This document shows, one piece after another, positions 1-7,962 of a DNA stretch of 40,103 bases. The translations under genes and the position numbers were made by a program. This DNA is from a virus: the IMG/VR virus record IMGVR_UViG_3300044722_000022, positions 1 to 40,103 of that record; one strand, 5' to 3'. Below the pieces are notes generated by a model. That model had not been told where the DNA came from. It ran no database searches and saw nothing but the letters and a program-made list of their open reading frames with translations. Every line of letters starts with the position of its first letter. Positions within the stretch are counted from its first letter, which is position 1.

Positions 1-315
1 TTGGCTGCACGGAGCGGGGACGGAGCAGCGCGCGCGAAGGCCGGAGCCCGCAGGACCGCGGCGCGGGCCCAGGCCGCCGCCTGCCGGCTGGCGCCGAACG
101 GGGTCGCGACGATCGCGCGCGATGCGGTCGCGCACGCGTTCGACGAGATCGGCGGCGTGGCGGCGCTTGCCGAATGGGTGAAGGCGAACGAGGACAACCG
201 CAAGATCTTCTACACGAGCCTCTATCCGAAACTGATCGCGCTCCGGCAGCCCCCCGGCGAGACGGAGAAGCATGAACCGATCCATGAGATAAGGCGCATC
301 ATTGTCCGCCCATGA
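1..315 (+). CDS. Phage terminase small subunit (5' end outside window)
   Basis: This is probably the DNA-recognition subunit of the packaging motor. The frame is open from base 1, so the true start lies upstream. The C-terminal part (ALAEWVKANEDNRKIFYTSL, then YPKLIALRQPP) resembles the conserved end of small terminases found next to this type of large subunit, in which an 'ALAEW..N...FY..YPKL' block is followed by a short basic tail. The stop at 313-315 overlaps the next gene, whose TTG start is at 302, so the two are translationally coupled. The second small terminase at 38449-38769 has a related end (FLDWALDNSTDFYKLATRLLP). Identification rests on position and this short motif. The N-terminal Ala/Arg-rich stretch carries no recognisable domain. 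Confidence 0.7.
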   Translation: MAARSGDGAARAKAGARRTAARAQAAACRLAPNGVATIARDAVAHAFDEIGGVAALAEWVKANEDNRKIFYTSLYPKLIALRQPPGETEKHEPIHEIRRIIVRP

Positions 316-1594
316 GATCGCCACGGCTGCGGCGTTCGACCCGCTGCTGGCGCCGGCGCGGTACAAGGGCGCGTGGGGCGGGCGGGGATCGGGCAAATCC
401 CATTTCTTCGCCGAGAAACTGATCGAGGACAGCCTTTGCGAGCGGGGCCTGCTCAGCGTCTGCATCCGCGAGGTGCAGAAATCGCTGAAGGACAGCGCCA
501 AGAGGCTGATCGAAAGCAAGCTCGCCAGGTTCGGGTTCGGCGAGGCGGACGGGTTCAAAATCTATCGGGAGCTGATCCGGACTCCGGGCGACGGCATCAT
601 CATCTTCCAGGGCATGCAGGATCACACGGCCGAGAGCATCAAATCGCTCGAAGGCTTCCGGCGCGCGCTGGTGGAGGAGGCGCAGAGCCTTTCCGCCCGC
701 AGCCTGGCGCTGCTGCGGCCGACGATCCGCGCGGCCGGCTCCGAGCTCTGGTTCGCCTGGAATCCGCGGCGGCGGACCGACCCGGTCGACGCGATGCTGC
801 GCGGGCCGGAAATCCCAACGGGCGCGATCGTCGCGCGGGTCAACTGGTCGGACAATCCGTGGTTCACCGCCGAGCTCCAGCAGGAACGGCAGGATTGCCT
901 GAGGATGAGCCCCGATCAGTACGACCATATCTGGGAAGGCGGTTATGCGAAGGTGACCGAAGGCGCTTATTATGCGCGGCAGCTCAGCGAGGCGCGGGCG
1001 GCGGGGCGGATCGGCCGCGTCTCCGCCGACCCGCTGATGACGGTGCGCGCGGTGTTCGACATCGGCGGGACCGGCGCCAAGGCGGATGCGGTCGCGATCT
1101 GGATCGTCCAATATGTCGGGCGCGAGCTGAGGTGGCTCGATTATTACGAGGCGCAGGGCCAGCCGCTCGCCACCCATGTCGGCTGGCTGCGCGCCAAGGG
1201 CTATGGCAGCGCCTTGTGCGTGCTGCCCCATGACGGGGCGACGGCGGACCGGGTGCACGACGCCAGCTACGAAAGCGCGCTGCGGCAGGCCGGCTTTGCG
1301 GTCGTCGTGGTCCGCAACCAGGGCAAGGGCGCGGCGACCCTCCGGATCGAGGCGGCGCGGCGGCTGTTCCCCAATATGTGGTTCAACGAAGCAAGCTGCG
1401 CCGCCGGCCTCGACGCGCTCGGGGCCTATCACGAACGCAAGGACGAGGCGCGGGGCATCGGGCTCGGGCCGGCCCACGATTGGGCCTCGCACGGCGCCGA
1501 CGCCTTCGGGCTTGGCGCCGTGGCCTATGAGGCCCCGATCGAGAAGCGCAGGATCAGGGACCGGCCGGTGATCGAGGGAGGATGGATGGGATGA
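302..1594 (+). CDS. Phage terminase large subunit (ATPase and nuclease)
   Basis: Motor and nuclease of DNA packaging, 430 residues. Walker A (GGRGSGKS) is at residues 26-33 and a Walker B-like VEEA at about 124-127. The C-terminal RNase H-like nuclease half has acidic positions in VFDIGGTGAKADA (about 251-263), LPHDGAT (about 305) and HDWASHGADAFG near the end. The start must be the TTG at 302: an in-frame stop lies at 290-292 and no in-frame ATG follows before Walker A. A weak AAGG lies upstream. The gene overlaps the small subunit and also the portal start (ATGA at 1591-1594). The C-terminal half is closely similar to that of the second large terminase at 38766-40103, whereas the N-terminal ATPase halves differ strongly. 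Confidence 0.93.
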   Translation: MSAHEIATAAAFDPLLAPARYKGAWGGRGSGKSHFFAEKLIEDSLCERGLLSVCIREVQKSLKDSAKRLIESKLARFGFGEADGFKIYRELIRTPGDGIIIFQGMQDHTAESIKSLEGFRRALVEEAQSLSARSLALLRPTIRAAGSELWFAWNPRRRTDPVDAMLRGPEIPTGAIVARVNWSDNPWFTAELQQERQDCLRMSPDQYDHIWEGGYAKVTEGAYYARQLSEARAAGRIGRVSADPLMTVRAVFDIGGTGAKADAVAIWIVQYVGRELRWLDYYEAQGQPLATHVGWLRAKGYGSALCVLPHDGATADRVHDASYESALRQAGFAVVVVRNQGKGAATLRIEAARRLFPNMWFNEASCAAGLDALGAYHERKDEARGIGLGPAHDWASHGADAFGLGAVAYEAPIEKRRIRDRPVIEGGWMG

Positions 1595-3606
1595 GCCGCA
1601 AGCCGAAAGCCACCGCGGATGATGCCGATGCCGGCGGCGACGAGCGCCTGATCGAGCGCGCGCGCAAGGATTATGAGCGCTGCCGCGACGCTTGGCACCA
1701 GAATCAGGAAAGCGCGCGCGAGGATCTGCGCTTCGCCAGGCTCGGCGAGCAATGGCCGGCCGAGATGGAGCAGCAGCGGAAGCGCGAGAACCGACCCTGC
1801 CTCACCTTCAACAAGATGCCCGCCTTCATCCGCCAGGTCGTCAACGACGCGCGGCAGAACAAGCCGAGCATCAAGGTGCATCCGCAGGACAGCGGCGCCG
1901 ACAAGAGGGTCGCGGAGATTTTCGACGGGCTGATCCGCAACATCGAGACCGCGTCCGACGCCGACGTCGCCACCGACACCGCGATCGAGCATGCGGTGGG
2001 GCAGGGGTTCGGCTTCTGGCGCTACAATCTCGCTTATACGTGCGACGACGCCTTCGAGAAGGACATCGTCGTCGAGCGGGTGGCGAACCCGTTCGCCGTC
2101 TATGGCGACCCGCGATCGACCGCCGCCGATTCCTCCGACTGGGACGTGGCGTTCATCGTCACCACCCTGTCGAAGGACGAATATGAGCGCGAATATCCCG
2201 ATGCCGAGAAGACCGACTGGGACCATGATTTCCGGGACTGCCCGGAATGGCTGGACGGCGACGACGTCACCGTCGCCGAATATTGGACGCGCGAGAAGGT
2301 GCGGAGCGCGATCGTCGCGCTTTCGGACGGCACGATCGAGCGGGTCGATGAGGTCGAGCGCCGGGCGGCGGAGCTGGCCGCCGCCGGCATCGGCATCGTC
2401 GGGAGTGCCCGCGAGACCGAGAGCTGGAAGGTGAGGCAGCACATCATGTCCGGCGCCGAGCTGCTGAAGAGCGTCGACTGGGCGGGCAAATATATCCCGA
2501 TCGTCCCGGTCTATGGCGACGAGGTGATCGACGAAAGGGGCAAGCGCTGGTTCCGCTCGCTGATCCGCGACGCCAGATCGGCGCAGCAGATGTTCAATTA
2601 CTGGCGGACGACGACGACCGAGCTGATCGCGCTCGCGCCCAAGACGCCCTGGATCGGCGAGGAAGGCGCGTTCGACGCCGATCCCCATTGGGACACGGCC
2701 AACAGCACCAGCCATGCCAGGCTGGAATATGCGAAGGGCTCCCCGCCGCCGCAGCGCCAGCCTTTCTCGGGCGTCCCCGCGGGGGCGCTGCAGGAGGCGC
2801 TCAACGCCAATGACGACATGAAATCGATCATCGGGATTTACGATGCTTCCCTCGGCGCGCGGAGCAACGAGACTTCGGGCCGCGCGATCCTGGCCCGGCA
2901 ACGCGAGGGCGACGTTTCCACCTTCCACTTCATCGACAATCTCAGCCGCGCGATCCGCCATGGCGGCCGCATCCTGCTCGATCTCATCCCGCTTGTGTAC
3001 AGCAGCGAGCGGATGGTCAGGATATTGGGCGAGGATCTGGCGCCGGCGGCGGTGAAGATCGCGCCGACCGGGCAGCCGGTCACCGAGCATGCGGACGAGA
3101 CCGGGCGAATCGTCGCCCGCATCTACGATCTCACCGCCGGGAAGTACGATCTTACCGTCTCGTCGGGCCCGTCTTTCACGACCAGGCGCGAGGAGGCGGC
3201 GATGCAGATGGAGAGCTTCATCCAGAAGGTGCCGCAGGCGGCGCCGCTGATCGGCGATCTCTATGCGGAGGCGCTGGATTGGCCGCTGGCCGGCAAGATC
3301 GGCGAGCGGCTGAAACTGCTGCTGCCGCCGGAGCTCCAGGAAAGCGGGGGCGGCCAGCCGCAGGTCCCGCCGCAGCTTCAGGGCCAGATCCAGCAGGGGA
3401 TGCAGGTCATCCAGCAGCAGGGACAGCAGCTTCAGCAGGCGCAGCAGCGCATCCAGGCGCTGGAGCAGGGAGCGGCGATCAAGGCGCGGGAGCTCGACCT
3501 CAAGGAGCAGGAGCTGCGGATCAAGGGCTTCGAAGCGGAGACGCAGCGCATCGCGGCGGGGCGGCCCCACTTCGGGAAGGCGGCGCCGCCCCCGACGGAA
3601 CCGTAG
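1591..3606 (+). CDS. P22-type portal protein
   Basis: Forms the dodecameric DNA-entry ring at one capsid vertex, 671 residues. The N-terminal half has the P22-like portal signature: AREDLRFARLGEQWP, then RPCLTFNKMPAFIRQVVNDA and DARQNKPSIKVHPQDSGADK, then ADVATDTAIEHAVGQGFGFW and NPFAVYGDPRS. The C-terminal about 90 residues are Gln-rich with a heptad-like helix, as expected for the portal barrel or coiled-coil end. I chose ATG 1591 over ATG 1582 because GAGGGAGG (1574-1581) is correctly spaced from 1591 but abuts 1582, and 1591 gives an ATGA overlap with the terminase. The scaffold gene normally follows directly in P22-like phages; here 3.4 kb of cargo intervenes. Confidence 0.93.
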   Translation: MSRKPKATADDADAGGDERLIERARKDYERCRDAWHQNQESAREDLRFARLGEQWPAEMEQQRKRENRPCLTFNKMPAFIRQVVNDARQNKPSIKVHPQDSGADKRVAEIFDGLIRNIETASDADVATDTAIEHAVGQGFGFWRYNLAYTCDDAFEKDIVVERVANPFAVYGDPRSTAADSSDWDVAFIVTTLSKDEYEREYPDAEKTDWDHDFRDCPEWLDGDDVTVAEYWTREKVRSAIVALSDGTIERVDEVERRAAELAAAGIGIVGSARETESWKVRQHIMSGAELLKSVDWAGKYIPIVPVYGDEVIDERGKRWFRSLIRDARSAQQMFNYWRTTTTELIALAPKTPWIGEEGAFDADPHWDTANSTSHARLEYAKGSPPPQRQPFSGVPAGALQEALNANDDMKSIIGIYDASLGARSNETSGRAILARQREGDVSTFHFIDNLSRAIRHGGRILLDLIPLVYSSERMVRILGEDLAPAAVKIAPTGQPVTEHADETGRIVARIYDLTAGKYDLTVSSGPSFTTRREEAAMQMESFIQKVPQAAPLIGDLYAEALDWPLAGKIGERLKLLLPPELQESGGGQPQVPPQLQGQIQQGMQVIQQQGQQLQQAQQRIQALEQGAAIKARELDLKEQELRIKGFEAETQRIAAGRPHFGKAAPPPTEP

Positions 3607-3747
3607 CCGGGAGATGCATCTGCTTTTCACCGGTGGTGGATTCGCGAGGCTCCCGGCGCACGTCGGCGTCCGGTTGGCAGGCTTGTCAGCTTCATGCGTG
3701 GGACTGGTCCGCGCGGAACTTCGCGTCCATATTGGCATTGACCCGCC

Positions 3748-4041
3748 ATGCTGCTCCTCGCGCTCCTCATCGCCCAGCTTCCCGATACGACCAGGCCGCC
3801 GCCGGACATCGAGCTGAACCTCCACGCGACCGTGCGCGAGGTCCATATCAGGCAGCGGGGTGAGACCTCGCTCCAGGTCCATGCCACGCCCGATGCGAAC
3901 AGCCGGGTGACGATCGCGAGCCCGGCCAATGCCCGCGCGGACGGCCGGAACAAGGTCGTGGACATTCACGCCGAGGCCCGAATCGCCGACCCCGCAACAA
4001 ATTTGCCGGCGCCTGAAACCGCGACCCCCGATCGACGTTAG
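3748..4041 (+). CDS. Small secreted protein, unknown function
   Basis: 97 residues. A very short hydrophobic N-terminus (MLLLALLIAQ) could serve as a Sec signal, followed by a beta-rich stretch with alternating charged and hydrophobic residues (ELNLHATVREVHIRQRG) and a Pro/Thr-rich tail. It ends 24 bases before the next secreted-protein gene, on the same strand, so the two probably form one transcript. No ribosome-binding site better than a weak GC-rich stretch is visible. Coding character is supported by the amphipathic pattern and by pairing with the downstream gene, which looks like a chromosomal sphingomonad family. It is not a recognisable phage structural gene. Function unknown. Confidence 0.5.
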   Translation: MLLLALLIAQLPDTTRPPPDIELNLHATVREVHIRQRGETSLQVHATPDANSRVTIASPANARADGRNKVVDIHAEARIADPATNLPAPETATPDRR

Positions 4042-4065
4042 GCTGTCCATAACAGGGAGACAGAT

Positions 4066-4779
4066 ATGCGCGCTTCGTTGACGGCCGCCGCCGCGGCCTT
4101 CGCCTTCGCTTCGCTCGCCGCAACCCCGGCGCTGGCCCAACGGAACCAGCGCGACGCCGCGCCCGGGCCGGCCCAGAATTCCCCGCTGGCGATGCAGGCG
4201 ATGCAGGGCAGCAGCCAGCCCGACGTCCTCCTCGACGTTCCCAATCTTTCGGTCGAGCAGCTCACCATCGACGTGAACAACCTCCAGCTCCATCTCGCGC
4301 TCGATGCCCAGCTCGCCAACCTGCTTCACCTGACCGCGGGCGCCGATGCGCGGATCGACAATGTCCGGATCGACCTGCGCGGGGTGCGCGCGCAGGCGAC
4401 GTTGATCGTCCGGCTCGAAAATGTCCGCGCGATCATCGAACGGACGCTGCAGACGCTCGACAACAACCCGGCGATCGTCACCCAATTGCTGTCCACCGTC
4501 GACAATACGGTGAACACGGTGGGCGGGGTCGCGAACAATACGGTGGGCACGGTCGGCGGCGTCGCCAACAACCTGCTTCGCAACGGCCAGGTGCTGAACC
4601 TCGCGGCGGCCGGCCTCACCGAAGTCTCGCACACCGCCAATGCCGGGGGCCAGACGGTGCGGCAGGTGACGGACCGCGGCGGCCAGGCGCTCGAAGTGAT
4701 CACAGACACCGCCAACCGGATCGTGTCCTGGCGCAGGGTGCCCCGCGCGCCGGCCGCGCCGCAGCCGCGGCAGCAATAA
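4066..4779 (+). CDS. Secreted protein with Asn/Val/Gly repeat, unknown function
   Basis: 237 residues with a clear Sec signal peptide (MRASLTAAAAAFAFASLAAT, then PALA before AQR). The mature part begins with a Pro/Gln-rich linker, then alpha/beta-looking sequence (VPNLSVEQLTIDVNNLQLHL, LDAQLANLLHLTAGADARID) resembling exported proteins I associate with actinobacterial and sphingomonad chromosomes. It continues with a repeat of the form NTV(N/G)TVGGVANN at about residues 146-166, and a Pro/Arg tail. GGGAG lies just before the ATG. No catalytic motif is seen. Its place between portal and scaffold genes marks it as cargo rather than a virion component. Export to the periplasm or surface is a confident inference; the role is unknown. 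Confidence 0.8.
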   Translation: MRASLTAAAAAFAFASLAATPALAQRNQRDAAPGPAQNSPLAMQAMQGSSQPDVLLDVPNLSVEQLTIDVNNLQLHLALDAQLANLLHLTAGADARIDNVRIDLRGVRAQATLIVRLENVRAIIERTLQTLDNNPAIVTQLLSTVDNTVNTVGGVANNTVGTVGGVANNLLRNGQVLNLAAAGLTEVSHTANAGGQTVRQVTDRGGQALEVITDTANRIVSWRRVPRAPAAPQPRQQ

Positions 4780-4921
4780 GGGGCTGGGCGCGCCGGGCAG
4801 GCGCGGCAAGGAATGGTTCTGCGGCGCCCGCATTCGGGCCCGGATCGCCATCGCGGTCGCCGTCCCGGTCGTGGGTGGGAGGACAATGCGCGGCTGACCG
4901 GCGCCGCCGGAGGGGGACGGC

Positions 4922-5299
4922 CTAGGCGACGGAGGCGCTTTGCTGCATCGCGATTTCGATTGCTTCGGTCTCGCATTCGTCGGCGAGCATGAGCAGCCCG
5001 GCCGCGGTCCGTGCGTCGGCGCCCGCGCGTTCCACCTCGCGGCAATGGATCGCGCAATCGAGCAGCCGGTCAATCTCGCGTTCGGCGATCGACGCGGTTC
5101 GATCGGGTGGCGAGATCACCGGAAGCGACCAGATGATCTGGTTGCGAAGCATCTTTTCCTGATCCTCGAGCCCGGCCCGGTGCGCCGCGGCGCGCTTCCG
5201 CAACAGGCGTTCGAGCACGACCTCGCGGTTCTCGGGCGCTGCGTTCCCCGCCCGGCCCGAAGCCACCGCCTTCGAAAGTTGAAACGACATCTTCTTCAT
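4922..5299 (-). CDS. Hypothetical helical protein
   Basis: 125 residues, predominantly helical and charged, with no signal peptide or membrane segment. The N-terminus (MKKMSFQLSKAVASGRAG) is basic, and the middle is rich in Arg, Leu and Glu (ENREVVLERLLRKRAAAHRA, LLDCAIHCREVERAGADART). A GGAG about seven bases before the ATG supports the start. It is divergent from the small membrane-protein gene at 5425, with 125 bases between them that must hold promoters for both. I do not recognise the family. It belongs to the block of non-structural genes between portal and scaffold. Confidence 0.65.
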   Translation of the reverse strand: MKKMSFQLSKAVASGRAGNAAPENREVVLERLLRKRAAAHRAGLEDQEKMLRNQIIWSLPVISPPDRTASIAEREIDRLLDCAIHCREVERAGADARTAAGLLMLADECETEAIEIAMQQSASVA

Positions 5300-5424
5300 G
5301 CGTGACTCCGAGTCGAGCCACCCCGCACCCGTCTCGTAAGTCCATGCGGGTTAAGGCTTTATTGAGAGCGATGCGGGAAAAGCCGGCCGGCGCCGGGGTC
5401 CGATGCGCCAAGGGAGCACGGCGA

Positions 5425-5640
5425 ATGAATTTCAAGACGATCCTGCTCCTGGCGGTCGCGATCGGCCTCTATGCACTAAGCCGCTCGCTCGAGCTGCGCG
5501 GAGACGCCGCGCCGCTGGCGGCGCACGGCGTCTCCCCCGAACGCGCGAAGTTTCACATCATGGCGCTCGTCTTGTTGCTCGGCGCCATCGGGTCGTTCGT
5601 CTGTGCGGGCCTGGGCGCGTTCCGCAATCGGCACTTCTAG
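5425..5640 (+). CDS. Small two-segment membrane protein
   Basis: 71 residues with two hydrophobic stretches (ILLLAVAIGLYALS and MALVLLLGAIGSFVCAGLG) joined by a short polar loop containing ELRGDAAPLAAHGVSPERAK, which suggests a two-pass inner-membrane protein. The open frame extends further upstream, but ATG 5425 has a well-placed AGGGAG at 5411-5416, so the shorter product is preferred. It could be a small bacterial membrane protein or a phage cargo product. A holin is possible from size and topology alone, but no lysozyme or spanin is adjacent, so that reading is weak. Confidence 0.6.
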   Translation: MNFKTILLLAVAIGLYALSRSLELRGDAAPLAAHGVSPERAKFHIMALVLLLGAIGSFVCAGLGAFRNRHF

Positions 5641-5683
5641 GCAGCGTGTTCGGACGCGGTCGTCCCCGTTCGTGAAGGTGGCT

Positions 5684-5712
5684 CCGGCGGGCTGAGCAGG
5701 TCAGCCCGCCGG
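5684..5712. terminator. Strong hairpin between convergent genes
   Basis: A perfect 12-base-pair stem (CCGGCGGGCTGA at 5684-5695 with TCAGCCCGCCGG at 5701-5712) closes a 5-base loop. It lies between the ends of the plus-strand gene at 5640 and the minus-strand gene at 5736. There is no T run on either side, so it is either a bidirectional attenuating hairpin or a palindromic repeat rather than a classical intrinsic terminator. Confidence 0.55.
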
Positions 5713-5735
5713 CGGCCGGCTCAGCGAGCGGCTAC

Positions 5736-6065
5736 CTAGCGGCGATAATAACCATCGCCATCATCGTAGCGGTCGTAGCGATCGTAGCGCCTGTCATGCC
5801 GATGGTGGCGGCGCCGGGAATCGCGATAGTCGCGGCCGTAATAGGTGCTGTAGGCCGGATAATCGTAGGCGGATGGATAGGCGTAGCCATAATCGTAGGG
5901 CGAATAGCCATAGCCGTAGGAAGGCCCATAGCCGTAACCGTAGCCGCCACCGCCGATCGAGACGCTGACGCTGGTGTGGCCGCGATGATAGCGTTGCGCG
6001 GCGGCCGGGGACGTGGCGAGCATCATCGCACCCATGGCGCCGGCGGCGAGGAGCAGTTTCTTCAT
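5736..6065 (-). CDS. Secreted Tyr/Gly-rich protein
   Basis: 109 residues. The signal peptide MKKLLLAAGAMGAMMLATSP ends at AAAQ. The mature chain is GYGYGYG-type repeats, then PYDYGYAYPSAYDYPAYSTY, and finally a His/Arg/Asp/Tyr-rich basic end (RHHRHDRRYDRYDRYDDGDG). The ATG at 6065 is preceded by GGAGG at good spacing, whereas the longer open frame starting at 6104 has no such site. Low-complexity Tyr/Gly/Asp proteins of this kind are common exported products of sphingomonads; their role is unknown. Tyrosine and repeated-base content makes the translation sensitive to frame, but the signal peptide plus ribosome site are convincing. Confidence 0.75.
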   Translation of the reverse strand: MKKLLLAAGAMGAMMLATSPAAAQRYHRGHTSVSVSIGGGGYGYGYGPSYGYGYSPYDYGYAYPSAYDYPAYSTYYGRDYRDSRRRHHRHDRRYDRYDRYDDGDGYYRR

Positions 6066-6320
6066 GACGAACCTCCGATCGGGCCGAACAGACACGCGGC
6101 CCATTAACCATCCAACGTCCCGCTCGACCGGGGGGTTGCGGAGATCGGACGAGGCGAAGGCTCAGCGCGGCAGGCGCATCGATCCGGCCGCCGCCGGCAA
6201 ATCGCGCGACGGGCGGATCGGCAAAGCCACGGCCGGGATAGGCGGGGCCGTATCGGGATCCGCGCTCGCTTATGTCGTCGCGAAAGGCCGGCCGCCCGTC
6301 ACTCCGGCTCCGTGACCGCG

Positions 6321-6803
6321 CTACGCCGCGCCGCCGCCACCGCCTTCGGCGAGCAAGGCGTCGACATCCGCGACGAATTCGGGGATGAAGCCCACGCTTT
6401 TGGCGCCGTTCCACCAGGCGCCGCCGCGCGGGGTCTTGAGCACGTCGCACAGGAGCGGGCCCGCCGTCGCCTCGAACGTCCCTTTCGGGAACACGCCGCG
6501 CTGCGTCCGGTCCCAGATGTGAAACGCAGCCCAGGCGTTCTCCTGCAGAAACTGCGCCAGTCTCAATTCGTCGGCTTCATCCAATTGCCTGCGTCCGTGC
6601 AGCCCGGCCGTCATCAGCTCGGCAAGGTCCCGATCGCCGACGATCGCCATGCGGATCACCGTCCACTGCGCCATCGTATTGTTGTGCTCGTTGCGCTGGA
6701 GCGCGCCGGTATTCTGCCGGATCTGCAGGCCGACGAAGACGAGCGAGAGGATCACGCCGACCGTGCCGAGGATCGTCGCCGCATAGGATAATTGCTCGAG
6801 CAT
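6321..6803 (-). CDS. Membrane-anchored protein of unknown function
   Basis: 160 residues. A single N-terminal membrane segment (YAATILGTVGVILSLVFVGL) is followed by QIRQNTGALQRNEHN and a helical cytoplasmic or periplasmic part with conserved-looking aromatic residues (ENAWAAFHIWDRTQRGVFPK, GGAWWNGAKSVGF). The pattern 'ATxLGxxGVxxSLxxVGLQIRQNTxAL' is one I associate with a widespread uncharacterised bacterial family. The open frame continues far upstream across the antisense of the scaffold gene, but that extension is a shadow. ATG 6803 has a G-rich site (GGGGGG) about 10 bases upstream. The C-terminus ends in Gly/Ala. This is another non-structural gene in the portal-scaffold gap. Confidence 0.75.
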   Translation of the reverse strand: MLEQLSYAATILGTVGVILSLVFVGLQIRQNTGALQRNEHNNTMAQWTVIRMAIVGDRDLAELMTAGLHGRRQLDEADELRLAQFLQENAWAAFHIWDRTQRGVFPKGTFEATAGPLLCDVLKTPRGGAWWNGAKSVGFIPEFVADVDALLAEGGGGGAA

Positions 6804-6917
6804 CGCGATTTCGCCCCCCACAAGCCGTGCCGCTGTTCTCCGAGCTAGAGCATGCGGGATTCCAATGCCACTCCCTGGACGTTCACCGGAATCGCCGGCT
6901 TCGGAAAAGGCGGAGGG

Positions 6918-6948
6918 CTTCGACAGGCTCGGCCCGAACCGTTCGAAG
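6918..6948. repeat. Short palindromic intergenic element
   Basis: The 31 bases run from CTTCGACAGGCTCGG to a TTCGAAG end, with CTTCGA and TCGAAG as inverted ends. The core (TTCGACAGGCTCGGCCCGAAC) closely matches a short palindromic motif dispersed between genes in many sphingomonad genomes, as I recall it. It sits in the 243-base gap between the minus-strand membrane protein (start 6803) and the scaffold gene (start 7047), which otherwise holds no gene and should contain the promoters for both. Confidence 0.5.
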
Positions 6949-7046
6949 CAGCAGGCCCGGCCACCATGGCAGAACCCGCCGCCAACCGGCCCCGCCGGAG
7001 GCTTCACCCGCGTCGCGAGACGCCATTTTCCCGAAAGAAGGACAAT

Positions 7047-7901
7047 ATGACAGAAGAGAGTGCGACCAATCCGGCCGAGGGCGAGAACAATGTTCCGGCA
7101 ATCCTCCCCGAGGCGCAGGAAGTCGAGCCGCAGGCCGTCGACAACGAGTCGGGCTCCGAGGGCGACGTGCCCGAGGAGGGCGACGAGATCGAGCATGACG
7201 GCCGGAAATATCTGGTCCCGAAGGCGCTGAAGCCGCTGCTGCTGATGCAGGCGGATTATACCAGGAAGACGCAGGAGGTCGCCGAGCAGCGCCGGGCCGT
7301 GACGGCCGAGCGCCAGGCTCTGCACCAGACCTCGCAGGCGGAGCTGGACGCTTATGCCCGCGCCACCACGCTCGGGCAGCAGCTCGCCCAATATCAGCAG
7401 GTGGACTGGCGGGCCTGGCACGACAGCGACCCGTTCGCGGCCTCGGCCGCGACCAGCGAATATAATATGCTCCGGGACCAGCATCAGCAGGCCATCGGGC
7501 AGCTTTCGCAGCTCCACGGACAGCGGACCTTTCACGCGCAGCAGGACATTGCCAGGCGCATGGAAGCAGGCCGGGCCGCGCTGGCGAAGGAGATTCCCGG
7601 ATGGTCCGAAGATCTCAAGGCCAGGCTGATCGGCTTTGCCGCGGGCTACGGCTTCAGTCGCGACGAGCTCGACGACCTCGAAGCCGATCCCCGCGTCGCC
7701 AGGGTCCTTCACGCAGCCTTCAGCGGATCGAAGTCCGCGGAAACGGCAAGGAAGGTGCAGAACACGCTCGCGGCCCAGCAGGTCCAGCCGGCGGCATCGG
7801 TGAAGGCGCGCGGCGCCCCGCCGGCCGGGCTGGACGACCGACTGAGCGCCGACGAGTGGATGCGCCGACGCAACGCCCAGACCCGCAAATCGCGGGCCTG
7901 A
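7047..7901 (+). CDS. Phage scaffold / head assembly protein
   Basis: 284 residues, acidic N-terminus, then long helical coiled-coil sequence. The block EHDGRKYLVPKALKPLLLMQ leads into ADYTRKTQEVAEQRRAVTAE, the signature of podovirus scaffolds in alphaproteobacterial phages, in which a 'Y.VP..LKP.L..Q.DYTRKTQ' block precedes a helical body. The C-terminus is basic (MRRRNAQTRKSRA), as expected for the coat-binding end of a scaffold. The open frame starts earlier, but ATG 7047 has AAGAAGGA at ideal distance and is where the acidic domain begins. It lies 61 bases before the coat gene. The protein would be internal to the procapsid and absent from mature virions. Confidence 0.82.
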   Translation: MTEESATNPAEGENNVPAILPEAQEVEPQAVDNESGSEGDVPEEGDEIEHDGRKYLVPKALKPLLLMQADYTRKTQEVAEQRRAVTAERQALHQTSQAELDAYARATTLGQQLAQYQQVDWRAWHDSDPFAASAATSEYNMLRDQHQQAIGQLSQLHGQRTFHAQQDIARRMEAGRAALAKEIPGWSEDLKARLIGFAAGYGFSRDELDDLEADPRVARVLHAAFSGSKSAETARKVQNTLAAQQVQPAASVKARGAPPAGLDDRLSADEWMRRRNAQTRKSRA

Positions 7902-7962
7902 GCATCACCCCAACGGATCCGCGCCGCGAGGCGCCGACCCTCCCTCAGATGGAATTTTCAAC

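Noticed and set aside
1525-5073. A 1182-codon minus-strand open frame
   Set aside because: It is the antisense of the portal and neighbouring genes, low complexity (Arg/Ala/Pro/Leu), with no ribosome site. Long antisense frames are a by-product of high GC content.
6013-6315. 100-codon plus-strand frame with a Gly-rich end (GGAVSGSALAYVVAKG)
   Set aside because: It starts inside the antisense of the Tyr/Gly-rich protein gene and has no ribosome site. Its end might be an old gene fragment but cannot be supported.
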